The notes under the pieces: model-generated
Database searches by the model: none
What the model saw: the letters and a program-made list of their open reading frames with translations, nothing else
Told to the model about the DNA's origin: nothing
In this document: positions 8,158 to 16,850 of the stretch, piece after piece
How positions within the stretch are numbered: position 1 is the first letter of the stretch
How the letters are laid out: each line of letters begins with the position of its first letter
Position numbers and translations under genes: made by a program
Source: Mycolicibacterium phocaicum
GTDB lineage: Bacteria > Actinomycetota > Actinomycetes > Mycobacteriales > Mycobacteriaceae
DNA: 64,000 bases
Assembly (NCBI RefSeq): GCF_010731115.1
Contig: NZ_AP022616.1
Location: forward strand, 2,356,001-2,420,000
Reading direction: 5' to 3'

Positions 8158-9435
8158 GTGACCGCCGCGTTGCTGACCGACAAATACGAGCTCACCATGC
8201 TCGCTGCTGCCCTGCGCGACGGCACGGCACACCGCCGCGCGTCGTTCGAGGTGTTTGCCAGGAGGCTGCCCTTCGGACGCAGGTACGGGGTGGTCGCCGG
8301 GACGGCACGGTTCCTCTCGGCGCTCGCCGACTTCCGGTTCGACGATGCGGCGCTGGCCTCGCTGGACTTCCTGGATGCCGAGACGCTGCGCTGGCTGGCC
8401 GACTACGAGTTCCGCGGCGACATCGACGGCTACCCCGAGGGCGAGCTCTACTTTCCCGATTCACCGGTGCTCTCGATCCACGGCACCTTCGCCGAGTGCG
8501 TCATCCTCGAAACGCTCGTGCTGTCGATCTTCAATCACGACACCGCCATCGCGTCGGCTGCGGCCCGCATGGTCAGCGCCGCTGTGGGCCGGCCGCTGAT
8601 CGAGATGGGCTCGCGGCGCACGCACGAGCAGGCGGCGGTCGCCTCCGCGCGGGCGGCATACATTGCCGGATTCACCGGCACCTCGAACCTGGAGGCGCAG
8701 CGGACGTACGGCGTCCCGGCGCTGGGGACCAGCGCGCACGCGTTCACCCTGGTGCACACCGCGGCGTCCGGGCCTGACGAGGTGGCCGCGTTCCGCGCGC
8801 AGGTCGACGCGTTGGGTGTCGGGACGACGCTGCTGGTGGACACCTACGACATCACCCAGGGCGTGGCCAACGCCGTCGCCGTGGCCGGACCCGAGCTCGG
8901 CGCGGTCCGCATCGACTCCGGCGACCTGGGCGTCATGGCCCGCCAGGTGCGCGACCAGCTCGACGGGTTGGGTGCGACCAAGACCCGCATCGTGGTGTCG
9001 GGCGACCTCGACGAGTACTCGATCTCCGGGCTCGCCGCCGCACCCGTCGATGTCTACGGCGTCGGCACGTCGCTGGTGACCGGATCGGGCGCACCGACCG
9101 CGTCCATGGTCTACAAACTGGTCGAGGTCGACGGCATGCCCGTCGCAAAACGCAGCAGCCACAAGGAATCTCACGGCGGCCGGAAGGCCGCACTGCGCGT
9201 GGCGAAGGAGTCGGGAACCATCGTCGAAGAGGTGGTGCACCCCGCAGACTCGGTCCCCTCGGATGAGGGCCGGGTGCTGACGGTGCCGCTGGTCCGTTCG
9301 GGTTCCGTCATCTGTGACGCATCACTGGCCGACGCCCGCGCGCGCGTCGCCGCCGGCCTGCACAGCCTGCCGTGGGACGGACTCAAGCTCTCCCGCGGTG
9401 AGCCGGCCATCCCGACCCGACTGGTGGGTGCATGA
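8158..9435 (+). CDS. pncB: Nicotinate phosphoribosyltransferase
   Basis: 425 residues. Converts nicotinate and PRPP to nicotinate mononucleotide in the NAD salvage pathway. Signatures are [11 protein letters not shown] at the N-terminus, [30 protein letters not shown] (the phosphorylated His region) and [12 protein letters not shown] 8158 is chosen; the frame extends back to 8122, but family homology begins at [11 protein letters not shown]. The stop overlaps the dinG start (ATGA), as in Rv1330c-Rv1329c. Confidence 0.95.
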   Translation: MTAALLTDKYELTMLAAALRDGTAHRRASFEVFARRLPFGRRYGVVAGTARFLSALADFRFDDAALASLDFLDAETLRWLADYEFRGDIDGYPEGELYFPDSPVLSIHGTFAECVILETLVLSIFNHDTAIASAAARMVSAAVGRPLIEMGSRRTHEQAAVASARAAYIAGFTGTSNLEAQRTYGVPALGTSAHAFTLVHTAASGPDEVAAFRAQVDALGVGTTLLVDTYDITQGVANAVAVAGPELGAVRIDSGDLGVMARQVRDQLDGLGATKTRIVVSGDLDEYSISGLAAAPVDVYGVGTSLVTGSGAPTASMVYKLVEVDGMPVAKRSSHKESHGGRKAALRVAKESGTIVEEVVHPADSVPSDEGRVLTVPLVRSGSVICDASLADARARVAAGLHSLPWDGLKLSRGEPAIPTRLVGA

Positions 9436-11429
9436 GCCGAAAGACCGATCCGACGGACGTGTCGGCACTGCTTTCCATCGCGGTCTCCGCCCTCGGCGGC
9501 GCCGAGCGCAGCGGCCAGATCGAGATGGCCAAGGCCGTCGGCAACGCCTTCGACAAGGGTGAGCACCTGGCCGTCCAGGCCGGGACCGGCACCGGCAAGT
9601 CGTTGGCGTACCTGGTCCCGTCCATCGCGCACGCCGTCGCATCGAACCAGCCGGTGGTGGTGTCAACGGCGACCATCGCGCTGCAGCGCCAGCTGGTGGA
9701 CCGCGACCTGCCCCGCCTGGCCGATGCCCTCGCCCCGCACCTGCCCCGGCGTCCCGAGTTCGCGTTGCTCAAGGGCCGCGGAAATTACCTGTGCCTGAAC
9801 AAGGTTCACAGCGGCGCGCAGGCCGAGGAAGACCTCCCTCAGGAGGAACTGTTCAACCCCGTCGCGGCCTCGGCTTTGGGCCGCGACGTCAAGCGACTCA
9901 TCGAATGGTCGTCGGACACCGAAAGCGGTGACCGCGACGAGGTGGTGCCGGGTGTGCTGGACCGGGCCTGGTCACAGGTCAGCGTGGGCGCGCGCGAGTG
10001 CATCGGCGCCACCCGATGCCCTTACGGCACAGACTGTTTCGCCGAGAAGGCTCGCGCCAAGGCCGGAGCCGTCGATGTCATCGTGACCAACCACGCGCTG
10101 CTGGCCATCGATGCCATCTCCGAGGTCAACGTCCTGCCCGAGCACCAGCTGCTGGTGGTCGACGAGGCCCACGAGCTGGTGGACCGCGTGACCAGCGTCG
10201 CCACCGGCGAGCTGTCCGCCACCTCCATGGCCGTCGCGCACCGACGGGCCGCCCGGTTGGTGGAACCTGAACTGGCAGAACGCCTCGAGGCCTCGATCGC
10301 GACCCTGTCGTCGGCCATCCACGACATGGAAGCCGGCCGCATCGACGTGCTCGACGACGAGCTCGCCACCTACCTGACCGTGGTCCGCGATTCGACCGAC
10401 AAGGTGAAGATGGCGATCGACACCGCACCGTCGGACCCCACCGCCGCAGCGGCCCGCAGCGAAGCCGTTACGTCACTGACCGACCTGAGCGACACCGCGT
10501 CGCGCATCATCGACTCGTTCGTCCCGGCCATCCCCGACCGCTACGACGTGGTGTGGCTGGACCGCGAAGAGTCACGGGGCTCGGTGCGTCACATCCTGCG
10601 GGTCGCGCCGTTGTCGGTGGCGGGGCTACTGCGCGGGCGGTTGTTCGGTGAGGTGACGGCAGTCCTGACGTCGGCGACGCTGACCATCGGTGGGCGCTTC
10701 GAGTCGATGGCGCGGGCGTGGGGGTTGTCGATTCCGGAAGACAGCACCGCGACGCCGCCCAAGTGGAAGGGCATGGACGTGGGATCGCCCTTCTCCCATG
10801 CCAAGTCGGGCATCCTGTACGTCGCCAAGCACCTGCCGCCGCCTGGCCGCGACGCCGCCGCACCGGAACAGATGGACGAGATCTACGAGCTGATCACCGC
10901 CGCCGGCGGCCGCACCCTCGGACTGTTCTCGTCGATGCGGGCCGCCAAGGCCGCCGCCGAGATCATGCGCGAACGGCTCGACACCCCGGTGCTGTGCCAG
11001 GGCGACGACTCCACGTCAACACTGGTGCGGCAGTTCACCGAAGACGCCGAGACGTCGCTGTTCGGCACGCTGTCGCTGTGGCAGGGCGTCGACGTGCCAG
11101 GGCCGTCGTTGTCGCTGGTGATCATCGACCGCATCCCGTTCCCCCGCCCCGACGATCCGCTGCTGACCGCGCGTCAGCGCGCCATCGCGGCCCGCGGCGG
11201 CAACGGGTTCATGGCGGTGGCCGCATCGCATGCAGCGTTGTTGTTGGCGCAGGGCGCCGGACGACTGCTCCGCAGCGTCAACGACCGCGGCGTCATCGCA
11301 ATCCTCGATTCCCGGATGGCGACGGCCCGCTACGGCGGCTTCCTGCAGTCATCGCTGCCGCCCTACTGGTCGACCACCGACCCGGTCCGGGTGCGCAACG
11401 CCTTGGAACGGTTGGCCGCGTCGAGCTGA
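9432..11429 (+). CDS. dinG: ATP-dependent DNA helicase, DinG/XPD-like
   Basis: 665 residues. Superfamily 2 Fe-S helicase with 5'-3' polarity, acting on DNA repair intermediates and R-loops. Walker A is AGTGTGKS (50-57) and the DEAH box is in LLVVDEAHELV. Four cysteines (one in NYLCLN, three in CIGATRCPYGTDCF) form the expected 4Fe-4S cluster between them. Later helicase motifs include TLSLWQGVDVPG and QGAGRLLRS. Coupled to pncB by a 4-nt overlap. Confidence 0.92.
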   Translation: MSRKTDPTDVSALLSIAVSALGGAERSGQIEMAKAVGNAFDKGEHLAVQAGTGTGKSLAYLVPSIAHAVASNQPVVVSTATIALQRQLVDRDLPRLADALAPHLPRRPEFALLKGRGNYLCLNKVHSGAQAEEDLPQEELFNPVAASALGRDVKRLIEWSSDTESGDRDEVVPGVLDRAWSQVSVGARECIGATRCPYGTDCFAEKARAKAGAVDVIVTNHALLAIDAISEVNVLPEHQLLVVDEAHELVDRVTSVATGELSATSMAVAHRRAARLVEPELAERLEASIATLSSAIHDMEAGRIDVLDDELATYLTVVRDSTDKVKMAIDTAPSDPTAAAARSEAVTSLTDLSDTASRIIDSFVPAIPDRYDVVWLDREESRGSVRHILRVAPLSVAGLLRGRLFGEVTAVLTSATLTIGGRFESMARAWGLSIPEDSTATPPKWKGMDVGSPFSHAKSGILYVAKHLPPPGRDAAAPEQMDEIYELITAAGGRTLGLFSSMRAAKAAAEIMRERLDTPVLCQGDDSTSTLVRQFTEDAETSLFGTLSLWQGVDVPGPSLSLVIIDRIPFPRPDDPLLTARQRAIAARGGNGFMAVAASHAALLLAQGAGRLLRSVNDRGVIAILDSRMATARYGGFLQSSLPPYWSTTDPVRVRNALERLAASS

Positions 11430-11443
11430 CACGCCCGAGTCGC

Positions 11444-11911
11444 TCACATCCCCCGCAGCCTTGCGACATGCTCGCGCTGCAGTTCCGCTGCGCGCGTGAG
11501 GAATTCAGTGATCAGCTCGAGTTGCTTGGCGCTGTAGCGGCTGAGCAGGGTGCGCTCCCCCTCGGCCACCAGCGGGCCGATCAACTCGAAGGCCCGCTCT
11601 CGCGCGGTGTCGGTCGCGTGGACCAGGAGCTTGCGCCGGTCGCTGGGATGCGCTGAGCGGGTGATGTACCCGACCTTCTCCAGACGGTCGAGCATCGTCG
11701 TGGCACTGCCGGTCGTCAGACCCAACCCGTCAGCCAACTCCCGCGGGGTCAGACCGTCCGGTGTTTCCTCGATCAGGATCTCCAGGCACCGCGCATCCGT
11801 CGCATTGATGCCGAGCAGCCGCGCGACCTCGCGGTCGAAGTCATCGACGGCCGCCTGATACGCCTGCACGGCCGCGCCCAGTCGGCCGGACAACGATTTT
11901 TCGCTTGACAA
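11444..11911 (-). CDS. MarR family transcriptional regulator
   Basis: About 155 residues with a winged helix-turn-helix (LTPRELADGLGLTTGSATTML) and the MarR wing (HPSDRRKLL). TTG 11911 is chosen because a ribosome-binding site (aggtgg, complement of 11921-11926) precedes it by 9 nt; an in-frame ATG at 11971 would place the first 20 codons across the operator region. Divergent from a flavin monooxygenase gene with two similar palindromes in and beside the gap, so it probably represses both itself and the monooxygenase. Confidence 0.8.
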   Translation of the reverse strand: MSSEKSLSGRLGAAVQAYQAAVDDFDREVARLLGINATDARCLEILIEETPDGLTPRELADGLGLTTGSATTMLDRLEKVGYITRSAHPSDRRKLLVHATDTARERAFELIGPLVAEGERTLLSRYSAKQLELITEFLTRAAELQREHVARLRGM

Positions 11912-11917
11912 TCGAGC
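11903..11917. promoter_or_regulatory. Probable MarR operator 1 (at the marR start codon)
   Basis: Imperfect palindrome gcttgacaatcgagc overlapping the proposed TTG start of the MarR gene. It matches the palindrome 35 bp away at 11 of 15 positions or better in both half-sites. Binding here would block marR itself. Confidence 0.45.
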
Positions 11918-11937
11918 GATCCACCTTTCAAGATATT

Positions 11938-11952
11938 GCTTGATTATCAAGC
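11938..11952. promoter_or_regulatory. Probable MarR operator 2
   Basis: Palindrome gcttgattatcaagc, 7-bp perfect arms around one base, between the divergent MarR and monooxygenase genes. A TTGAT-ATCAA core is typical of MarR-family operators. Confidence 0.6.
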
Positions 11953-11995
11953 TATCTGATCTTCGAGCCATCCGGCGACAAACCGAGGGACCCGC

Positions 11996-13210
11996 ATGAC
12001 CGAAGCACTCATCATCGGCGCCGGCGTCGCAGGCCCGGTCCTGGCCATCGCGCTGCGGCGTGTGGGTATCGACGCCCACATCTTCGAACGCTCCCCGTCC
12101 GGCGCCGACCTGCGCGGGGCCTGGCTGAATTTTCAGGCCAACGGCATGGATGCGCTACGTGCCGTCGACGCGGCGGGGCCACTCGAGAACTTGGGTTACC
12201 CGAACGACACCATCAGCTTCATCACCGGCAGCGGCAAGAAGCTCGGTCGCATCCCGATGGCCGCGCCGCGTCCGGACCGCCAACTGTCGGTCATGATGCG
12301 CCGCGCCGACCTCTACCGCGAACTCAACGCCCTGGCAACAGCGCGCGGTGCCCACTACCACTACGGCAAGGACTTCGTCTCCGCGACAACGGCTTCCGAC
12401 GGCCGTGTGCGGGCACAGTTCGCCGATGGCAGCACCGCGTCCGGCGATCTGTTGATCGGCTGCGACGGCATCCATTCCGCCGTCCGCCGCGGGATCGATC
12501 CGCGCGCACGGGCGCCCCGATACGTGCCGGTGCTCAATGTCGGCGGCTACATCCCGGACTTCACCGTCGACGTGCCGCCACGAGAATTCCGGATGCAGTT
12601 CGGCACCCGCTGCTTCTTCGCCTGGTTTCCCACCCCGGACGGCGGCACGGTGTGGTTCGCCAACCCACCGATGGCCCGTGAACCCGAACACGGGGTGTTG
12701 TCCGACATGTCCGACACCGGCTGGCGAAACTGGCTGCACCAGTTGATGTCCGGCGATGTCGGGCCCGCCCACGACATCATCGACGCCGCGCCCGGCCCGA
12801 TGATCGGGTGGGCCACCTACGACCTGCCGGTGGTGACGCGGTGGCACAACCGCCGGAACCAGATCATCATCGGTGACGCCGCCCACGCCACCGCACCGTC
12901 GGCAGGGCAGGGTGCCTCGATGTCCGTCGAGGACGCCGTGATCCTCGCGCAGTGCCTGCGCGATTGCCCCGATATCCCCACGGCATTCACGACGTTCGAG
13001 TCATTGCGCCGCCGCCGGGTGGAGAGGATCGTCCGGCACGGACACCGGTCGTCCAACAGCAAGGCCGCGGGCCCGATCGGTCGCGTGCTGCGGGACCTGA
13101 TTCTGCCCGTGATGTTTCGGCAGGCGGCGAAAGACGATGGCCGCTCGATGATGTGGCTACAGGGCCACCACATCGACTTCGACAGCAGCATCCAACCGGT
13201 GCCGGTCTAA
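11996..13210 (+). CDS. FAD-dependent monooxygenase (group A aromatic hydroxylase fold)
   Basis: 404 residues. Rossmann motif IIGAGVAGPVLAIAL at the N-terminus, the DG motif LLIGCDGIHSAVRR and the FAD-ribityl motif GDAAHATAPSAGQG place it in the NAD(P)H-dependent flavoprotein hydroxylases, which act on phenolics or tetracycline-like drugs. ATG 11996 follows a gaggga site. Under control of the divergent MarR gene. Accessory gene, not at this position in M. tuberculosis. The substrate is unknown. The stop overlaps the convergent lyase gene by 4 bp. Confidence 0.85.
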   Translation: MTEALIIGAGVAGPVLAIALRRVGIDAHIFERSPSGADLRGAWLNFQANGMDALRAVDAAGPLENLGYPNDTISFITGSGKKLGRIPMAAPRPDRQLSVMMRRADLYRELNALATARGAHYHYGKDFVSATTASDGRVRAQFADGSTASGDLLIGCDGIHSAVRRGIDPRARAPRYVPVLNVGGYIPDFTVDVPPREFRMQFGTRCFFAWFPTPDGGTVWFANPPMAREPEHGVLSDMSDTGWRNWLHQLMSGDVGPAHDIIDAAPGPMIGWATYDLPVVTRWHNRRNQIIIGDAAHATAPSAGQGASMSVEDAVILAQCLRDCPDIPTAFTTFESLRRRRVERIVRHGHRSSNSKAAGPIGRVLRDLILPVMFRQAAKDDGRSMMWLQGHHIDFDSSIQPVPV

Positions 13211-14052
13211 ACGGGCAACCGCACCACGAACCCGGACTCGAGCGCCACCCACAGCGCCCCGTCGCGATCGACCGCCAACCCGTGCGGTTCGCTGCCCGGC
13301 GGCAGGTCGAACGTCGACACCTCGCCGTCGGCCGTGACCCGCGCGATTCCATCTGCGCCCCACAGGCTCACCCACACGCCGTCGGCCTCATCGGCGACCA
13401 CCGCATGCGGCTTGCCCGGCAGGTCCAGTTCCTGGATGGCGTCGTTCAGCGGGATGCGGCCCAGCTTGTCGGCGCCAATTGCGGTGAACCACACCGCGTC
13501 ATCGTGGGTCGCGCAGATGCCGACCGGACCCGCGGACGGTGTCGGTGTCGGCCGGATCGACAGGTCACCGGCGACGGTCAGTCGCCCGATGGCGGACTTC
13601 TGATTCAGCGTGAACCACAGCGCGCCGTCGCCGCCGGCGGTGATCATCGACGGCATCCCGCGCGGCACGGCAACCACCTCTGCCGCGCCATCCGCACCGA
13701 CGCGGCCCACGGTGCCGCCGTCCATCGTGGTGAACCACACGGCGTCGTCGGGCCCGGCGGCGATGCCGAACGGTGCACTGCCCGTGTCCAACTCGACGAA
13801 CGTCAGCGCACCGTCACCGGAGATTCGGCCCAGCCGATCGGTGCCGGAACAGGTGAACCACACGGCCCCGTCGGGACCGGCGCAGATCTGCATCGGCCGG
13901 CTGTCGGCGCCGATCTCGAACAGCCGCACGTCGCCACCCGCGTCGATCCGGCCCACCGAACCCGCCGACACCAACGTCACCCACATCGCGCCATCCGGGC
14001 CGGCCGCCAGCGCGTACGGTCCACCATCGACCGCAACAGTCAGAGCACTCAC
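13207..14052 (-). CDS. Virginiamycin B lyase-like beta-propeller protein
   Basis: 281 residues made of repeated blades with the pattern GPDGAVWFT, typical of the Vgb seven-blade propeller. Vgb linearises type B streptogramins by a Mg2+-dependent elimination. The S. aureus catalytic set H228/E268/H270 has counterparts with matching spacing at H216 (GKPHAVV), E255 and H257 (SEPHGLA). GTG start overlaps the glgP stop (GTGA), so it is translated from the glgP transcript. Could be a real antibiotic-inactivating enzyme or a housekeeping relative. Confidence 0.82.
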   Translation of the reverse strand: MSALTVAVDGGPYALAAGPDGAMWVTLVSAGSVGRIDAGGDVRLFEIGADSRPMQICAGPDGAVWFTCSGTDRLGRISGDGALTFVELDTGSAPFGIAAGPDDAVWFTTMDGGTVGRVGADGAAEVVAVPRGMPSMITAGGDGALWFTLNQKSAIGRLTVAGDLSIRPTPTPSAGPVGICATHDDAVWFTAIGADKLGRIPLNDAIQELDLPGKPHAVVADEADGVWVSLWGADGIARVTADGEVSTFDLPPGSEPHGLAVDRDGALWVALESGFVVRLPV

Positions 14053-16667
14053 GCCAGCGTGACCAGCCCCAGCTCGTTGTCGGCAGCCAGTAAGGCGTTG
14101 TGCGGCAACACCCGAACGGTGTACCCGACCGGCCCGGCCACCGGCAGCGGCGTGGTCGCCGAGAACACCTCGACACCGCCCTCACCGGAGCCCGTGTGCG
14201 CCATCGGCACCGTCACCGGGTCCACCAGTTGGTCACCGGCATCGACCCGGCCCAGAACCGCCTGCACCACAACCTCATCGGTGCGCAGGCCGGCCAACTG
14301 CACGGTGGCGGTCAGCGATAGCTCCGAACCCAGCAGCGGCGTGTCGGGCAGCCCGTAGCTGTCAACGTCGGTGATCTGAATCTTGGGCCACGCCTCGGTC
14401 ACCCGCTGCCGGTAGGCCGCAAGCGAGCGGGCCGCGCCGAACGGCACGCCGTCGATGGGCTCCACCGTGCGCCGGAACGACTGTGCCGCAGGGGCGTAGT
14501 ACTTCTCGGTGTAGTCGCGCACCATGCGCGACGCCAACACCTTGGGCCCGAGCGACTGCAACGTGTGCCGCACCATCTCCACCCAGCGCATCGGGACACC
14601 GTGCTCGTTGCGCTCGTAGAACTTGGGTGCCACCGAGTTCTGCATCAGGTCGTACAGCGCGGCGGCTTCGAGGTCGTCACGCCGGGCCTCGTCCGTGACA
14701 CCGTCGGCAGTCGGGATTTCCCAACCGTTTTCGCCGTCGTACCACTCGTCCCACCAACCGTCACGGATCGAGAGGTTGAGCCCGCCGTTCAGCGCGCTCT
14801 TCATGCCCGACGTGCCGCATGCCTCCAACGGACGCAGCGGATTGTTCAGCCAGACATCACAACCCCAGTACAGCAGCCGCGCCATCGACATGTCGTAGTC
14901 CGGCAGGAACGCGATCCGGTGCCGCACCTCCGGCCGGTCGGCGAACTTCACCACCTGCTGAATCAGCGCCTTGCCGCCGTCGTCGGCCGGATGCGACTTG
15001 CCCGCGACGATCAGCTGCACCGGCCGCGACTCATCGAGCAGCAGCTGCTCCAGCCGTTCCGGGTCGCGCAGCATCAGCGTCAACCGCTTGTAGGTCGGCA
15101 CGCGCCGGGCGAACCCGATGGTCAGCACCGAGGGGTCGAAAGCCTTTGCGATCCAGCCGAGTTCGGCCTCGGTGGCGCCGCGCTCGAGCCACGAACGCCG
15201 CAGCCGGGCCCGCACATCGGCGATGAGCATCTCGCGCAGTTGGGACCGGATCCACCACAGGTGACCGGGGTCGACGTCGTGCAACCGCTGCCACAGCTCA
15301 GGTTCCCCGGCGGCCTGGTCGACGGCCGTCATGCCCTCGACGCCGACGAGCTCGCGGCCCAGCTCCAGCCATTTCGGCGCCGCCCAGGTCGGTGCGTGCA
15401 CGCCGTTGGTGATGGACCCGATGGGCACCTCGGCCTGGTCGAAGCCCGGCCACAGTTCGTTGAACATGCCGCGGCTGACCCGGCCGTGCAGCAGCGATAC
15501 GCCGTTGGCCCGCTGCGCCAGCCGTAAACCCATGTGTGCCATGTTGAATTTGCCCGGATCGTCTTCGGCGCCGAACGCCACCACCCGGTACAACGGCACG
15601 TCGGGCAGCAGCGGCGCGGCGACGGTGTCGTCGAAGTAGCGCCGCACCATCTCCAACGGGAAGCGGTCGATACCCGCCGGCACCGGGGTGTGGGTGGTGA
15701 ACACCGTCGACGACCGGACCACTGTCAGCGCGGTCTCGAAATCCAGTCCCGAACCGCTGATGTACTCCCGAATACGTTCCACACCAAGGAAACCCGCGTG
15801 ACCCTCGTTCATGTGGTACACCTCGGGCGCTTCGATGCCCTCGATCTCGGTGAACGCCCGGATCGCGCGGATGCCACCGATACCGGCAAGCAGCTCCTGC
15901 TTGATGCGGTGTTCCTGATCGCCGCCGTACAGCCGGTCGGTCACCGAGCGCAGCTCGTGGTCGTTCTCGGGGATGTCGGAATCGAGCAGCAGCAACGGAA
16001 CTCGCCCGACCTGGGCCACCCACACCCGCGCCCGCAGCACCTGCGATTCGGGAAGATTCAGCGACACCAGTGTCGGCTGACCGTCGGCTCCGGTCAGCAG
16101 CCGCAGCGGCAGGCCCTGCGGATCGAATGACGGATAGTTCTCGTTCTGCCAGCCGTCGGCCGTCAGCGACTGCTTGAAGTAGCCGGACCGGTAGTACAAC
16201 CCCACCGCGATGAGCGGCAGGCCGAGGTCCGATGCCGACTTGAGGTGATCACCCGCGAGGATGCCCAGGCCACCGGAGTAGTTCGGCAGCACCTCGGCAA
16301 CGCCGAACTCCATGGAGAAGTACGCGATACCCTTCGGCATCGCGGGGCCGCCGTCCGCGGCGTGGTCGGCCTGCTCCTGGTACCACAGGGGCCGGCTCAG
16401 ATAGTCGTCCAGATCGGCGGCCCGGTGGTTCACCCGGCCGACGAAATCGTCGTCCGCCGCCAGTTCATCCAGACGTGCCGGGCTGACCGCCCCGAGCAAC
16501 GCCACCGGGTCGGCGCCGACCTGGTCCCACAGCACCGGATCGATCTCCGCGAACAGCTCCTGCGTGGGCGTGTGCCAGGACCAGCGCAGATTGATGGACA
16601 GCCGCTCCAGGGCAGCGAGGCGTTCGGGCAGGTGGGCACGGACGGTGAACCGACGGAGGGCTTTCAC
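14049..16667 (-). CDS. glgP: Alpha-glucan phosphorylase
   Basis: 872 residues from GTG 16667 (KALRRFTVRAHLPERL), the usual mycobacterial start; the frame reaches ATG 16715, but that extension is not conserved. An N-terminal DUF3417 region precedes the phosphorylase domain. AYFSMEFGVAEVLPNYSGGLG and the PLP/phosphate region GTSGMKSALNGG are diagnostic. Releases glucose-1-phosphate from alpha-glucan, or in mycobacteria makes maltose-1-phosphate-linked intermediates with GlgE. Divergent from glgE, as in Rv1328/Rv1327c; a lyase-like gene is coupled to its end. Confidence 0.92.
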   Translation of the reverse strand: MKALRRFTVRAHLPERLAALERLSINLRWSWHTPTQELFAEIDPVLWDQVGADPVALLGAVSPARLDELAADDDFVGRVNHRAADLDDYLSRPLWYQEQADHAADGGPAMPKGIAYFSMEFGVAEVLPNYSGGLGILAGDHLKSASDLGLPLIAVGLYYRSGYFKQSLTADGWQNENYPSFDPQGLPLRLLTGADGQPTLVSLNLPESQVLRARVWVAQVGRVPLLLLDSDIPENDHELRSVTDRLYGGDQEHRIKQELLAGIGGIRAIRAFTEIEGIEAPEVYHMNEGHAGFLGVERIREYISGSGLDFETALTVVRSSTVFTTHTPVPAGIDRFPLEMVRRYFDDTVAAPLLPDVPLYRVVAFGAEDDPGKFNMAHMGLRLAQRANGVSLLHGRVSRGMFNELWPGFDQAEVPIGSITNGVHAPTWAAPKWLELGRELVGVEGMTAVDQAAGEPELWQRLHDVDPGHLWWIRSQLREMLIADVRARLRRSWLERGATEAELGWIAKAFDPSVLTIGFARRVPTYKRLTLMLRDPERLEQLLLDESRPVQLIVAGKSHPADDGGKALIQQVVKFADRPEVRHRIAFLPDYDMSMARLLYWGCDVWLNNPLRPLEACGTSGMKSALNGGLNLSIRDGWWDEWYDGENGWEIPTADGVTDEARRDDLEAAALYDLMQNSVAPKFYERNEHGVPMRWVEMVRHTLQSLGPKVLASRMVRDYTEKYYAPAAQSFRRTVEPIDGVPFGAARSLAAYRQRVTEAWPKIQITDVDSYGLPDTPLLGSELSLTATVQLAGLRTDEVVVQAVLGRVDAGDQLVDPVTVPMAHTGSGEGGVEVFSATTPLPVAGPVGYTVRVLPHNALLAADNELGLVTLA

Positions 16668-16794
16668 ACGAAAGAACCTTACTGACATTTTTTGCTCGTG
16701 CAGGGTCAGTTCCATGCAGGCTCAGCCACCCAACCAACTGGTCACCGCCCATCTGGTGTCATCGACTACTACGGTGGGTATCAGAGCACGGACG

Positions 16795-16823
16795 GGCCGT
16801 ACGGCCACTACGGTGCGTAGTGG
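16795..16823. promoter_or_regulatory. Dyad elements in the glgP-glgE divergent promoter region
   Basis: Two adjacent palindromes: ggccgtacggcc (16795-16806, perfect) and ccactac-ggtgc-gtagtgg (16805-16823, 7-bp arms). They lie 28 bp upstream of the glgE start in a 183-bp gap between divergent glucan genes and may bind a shared regulator or form an RNA hairpin in the glgE leader. Confidence 0.4.
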
Positions 16824-16850
16824 CGTGTGCCCGGGTGAGGAGTGGTTTGG

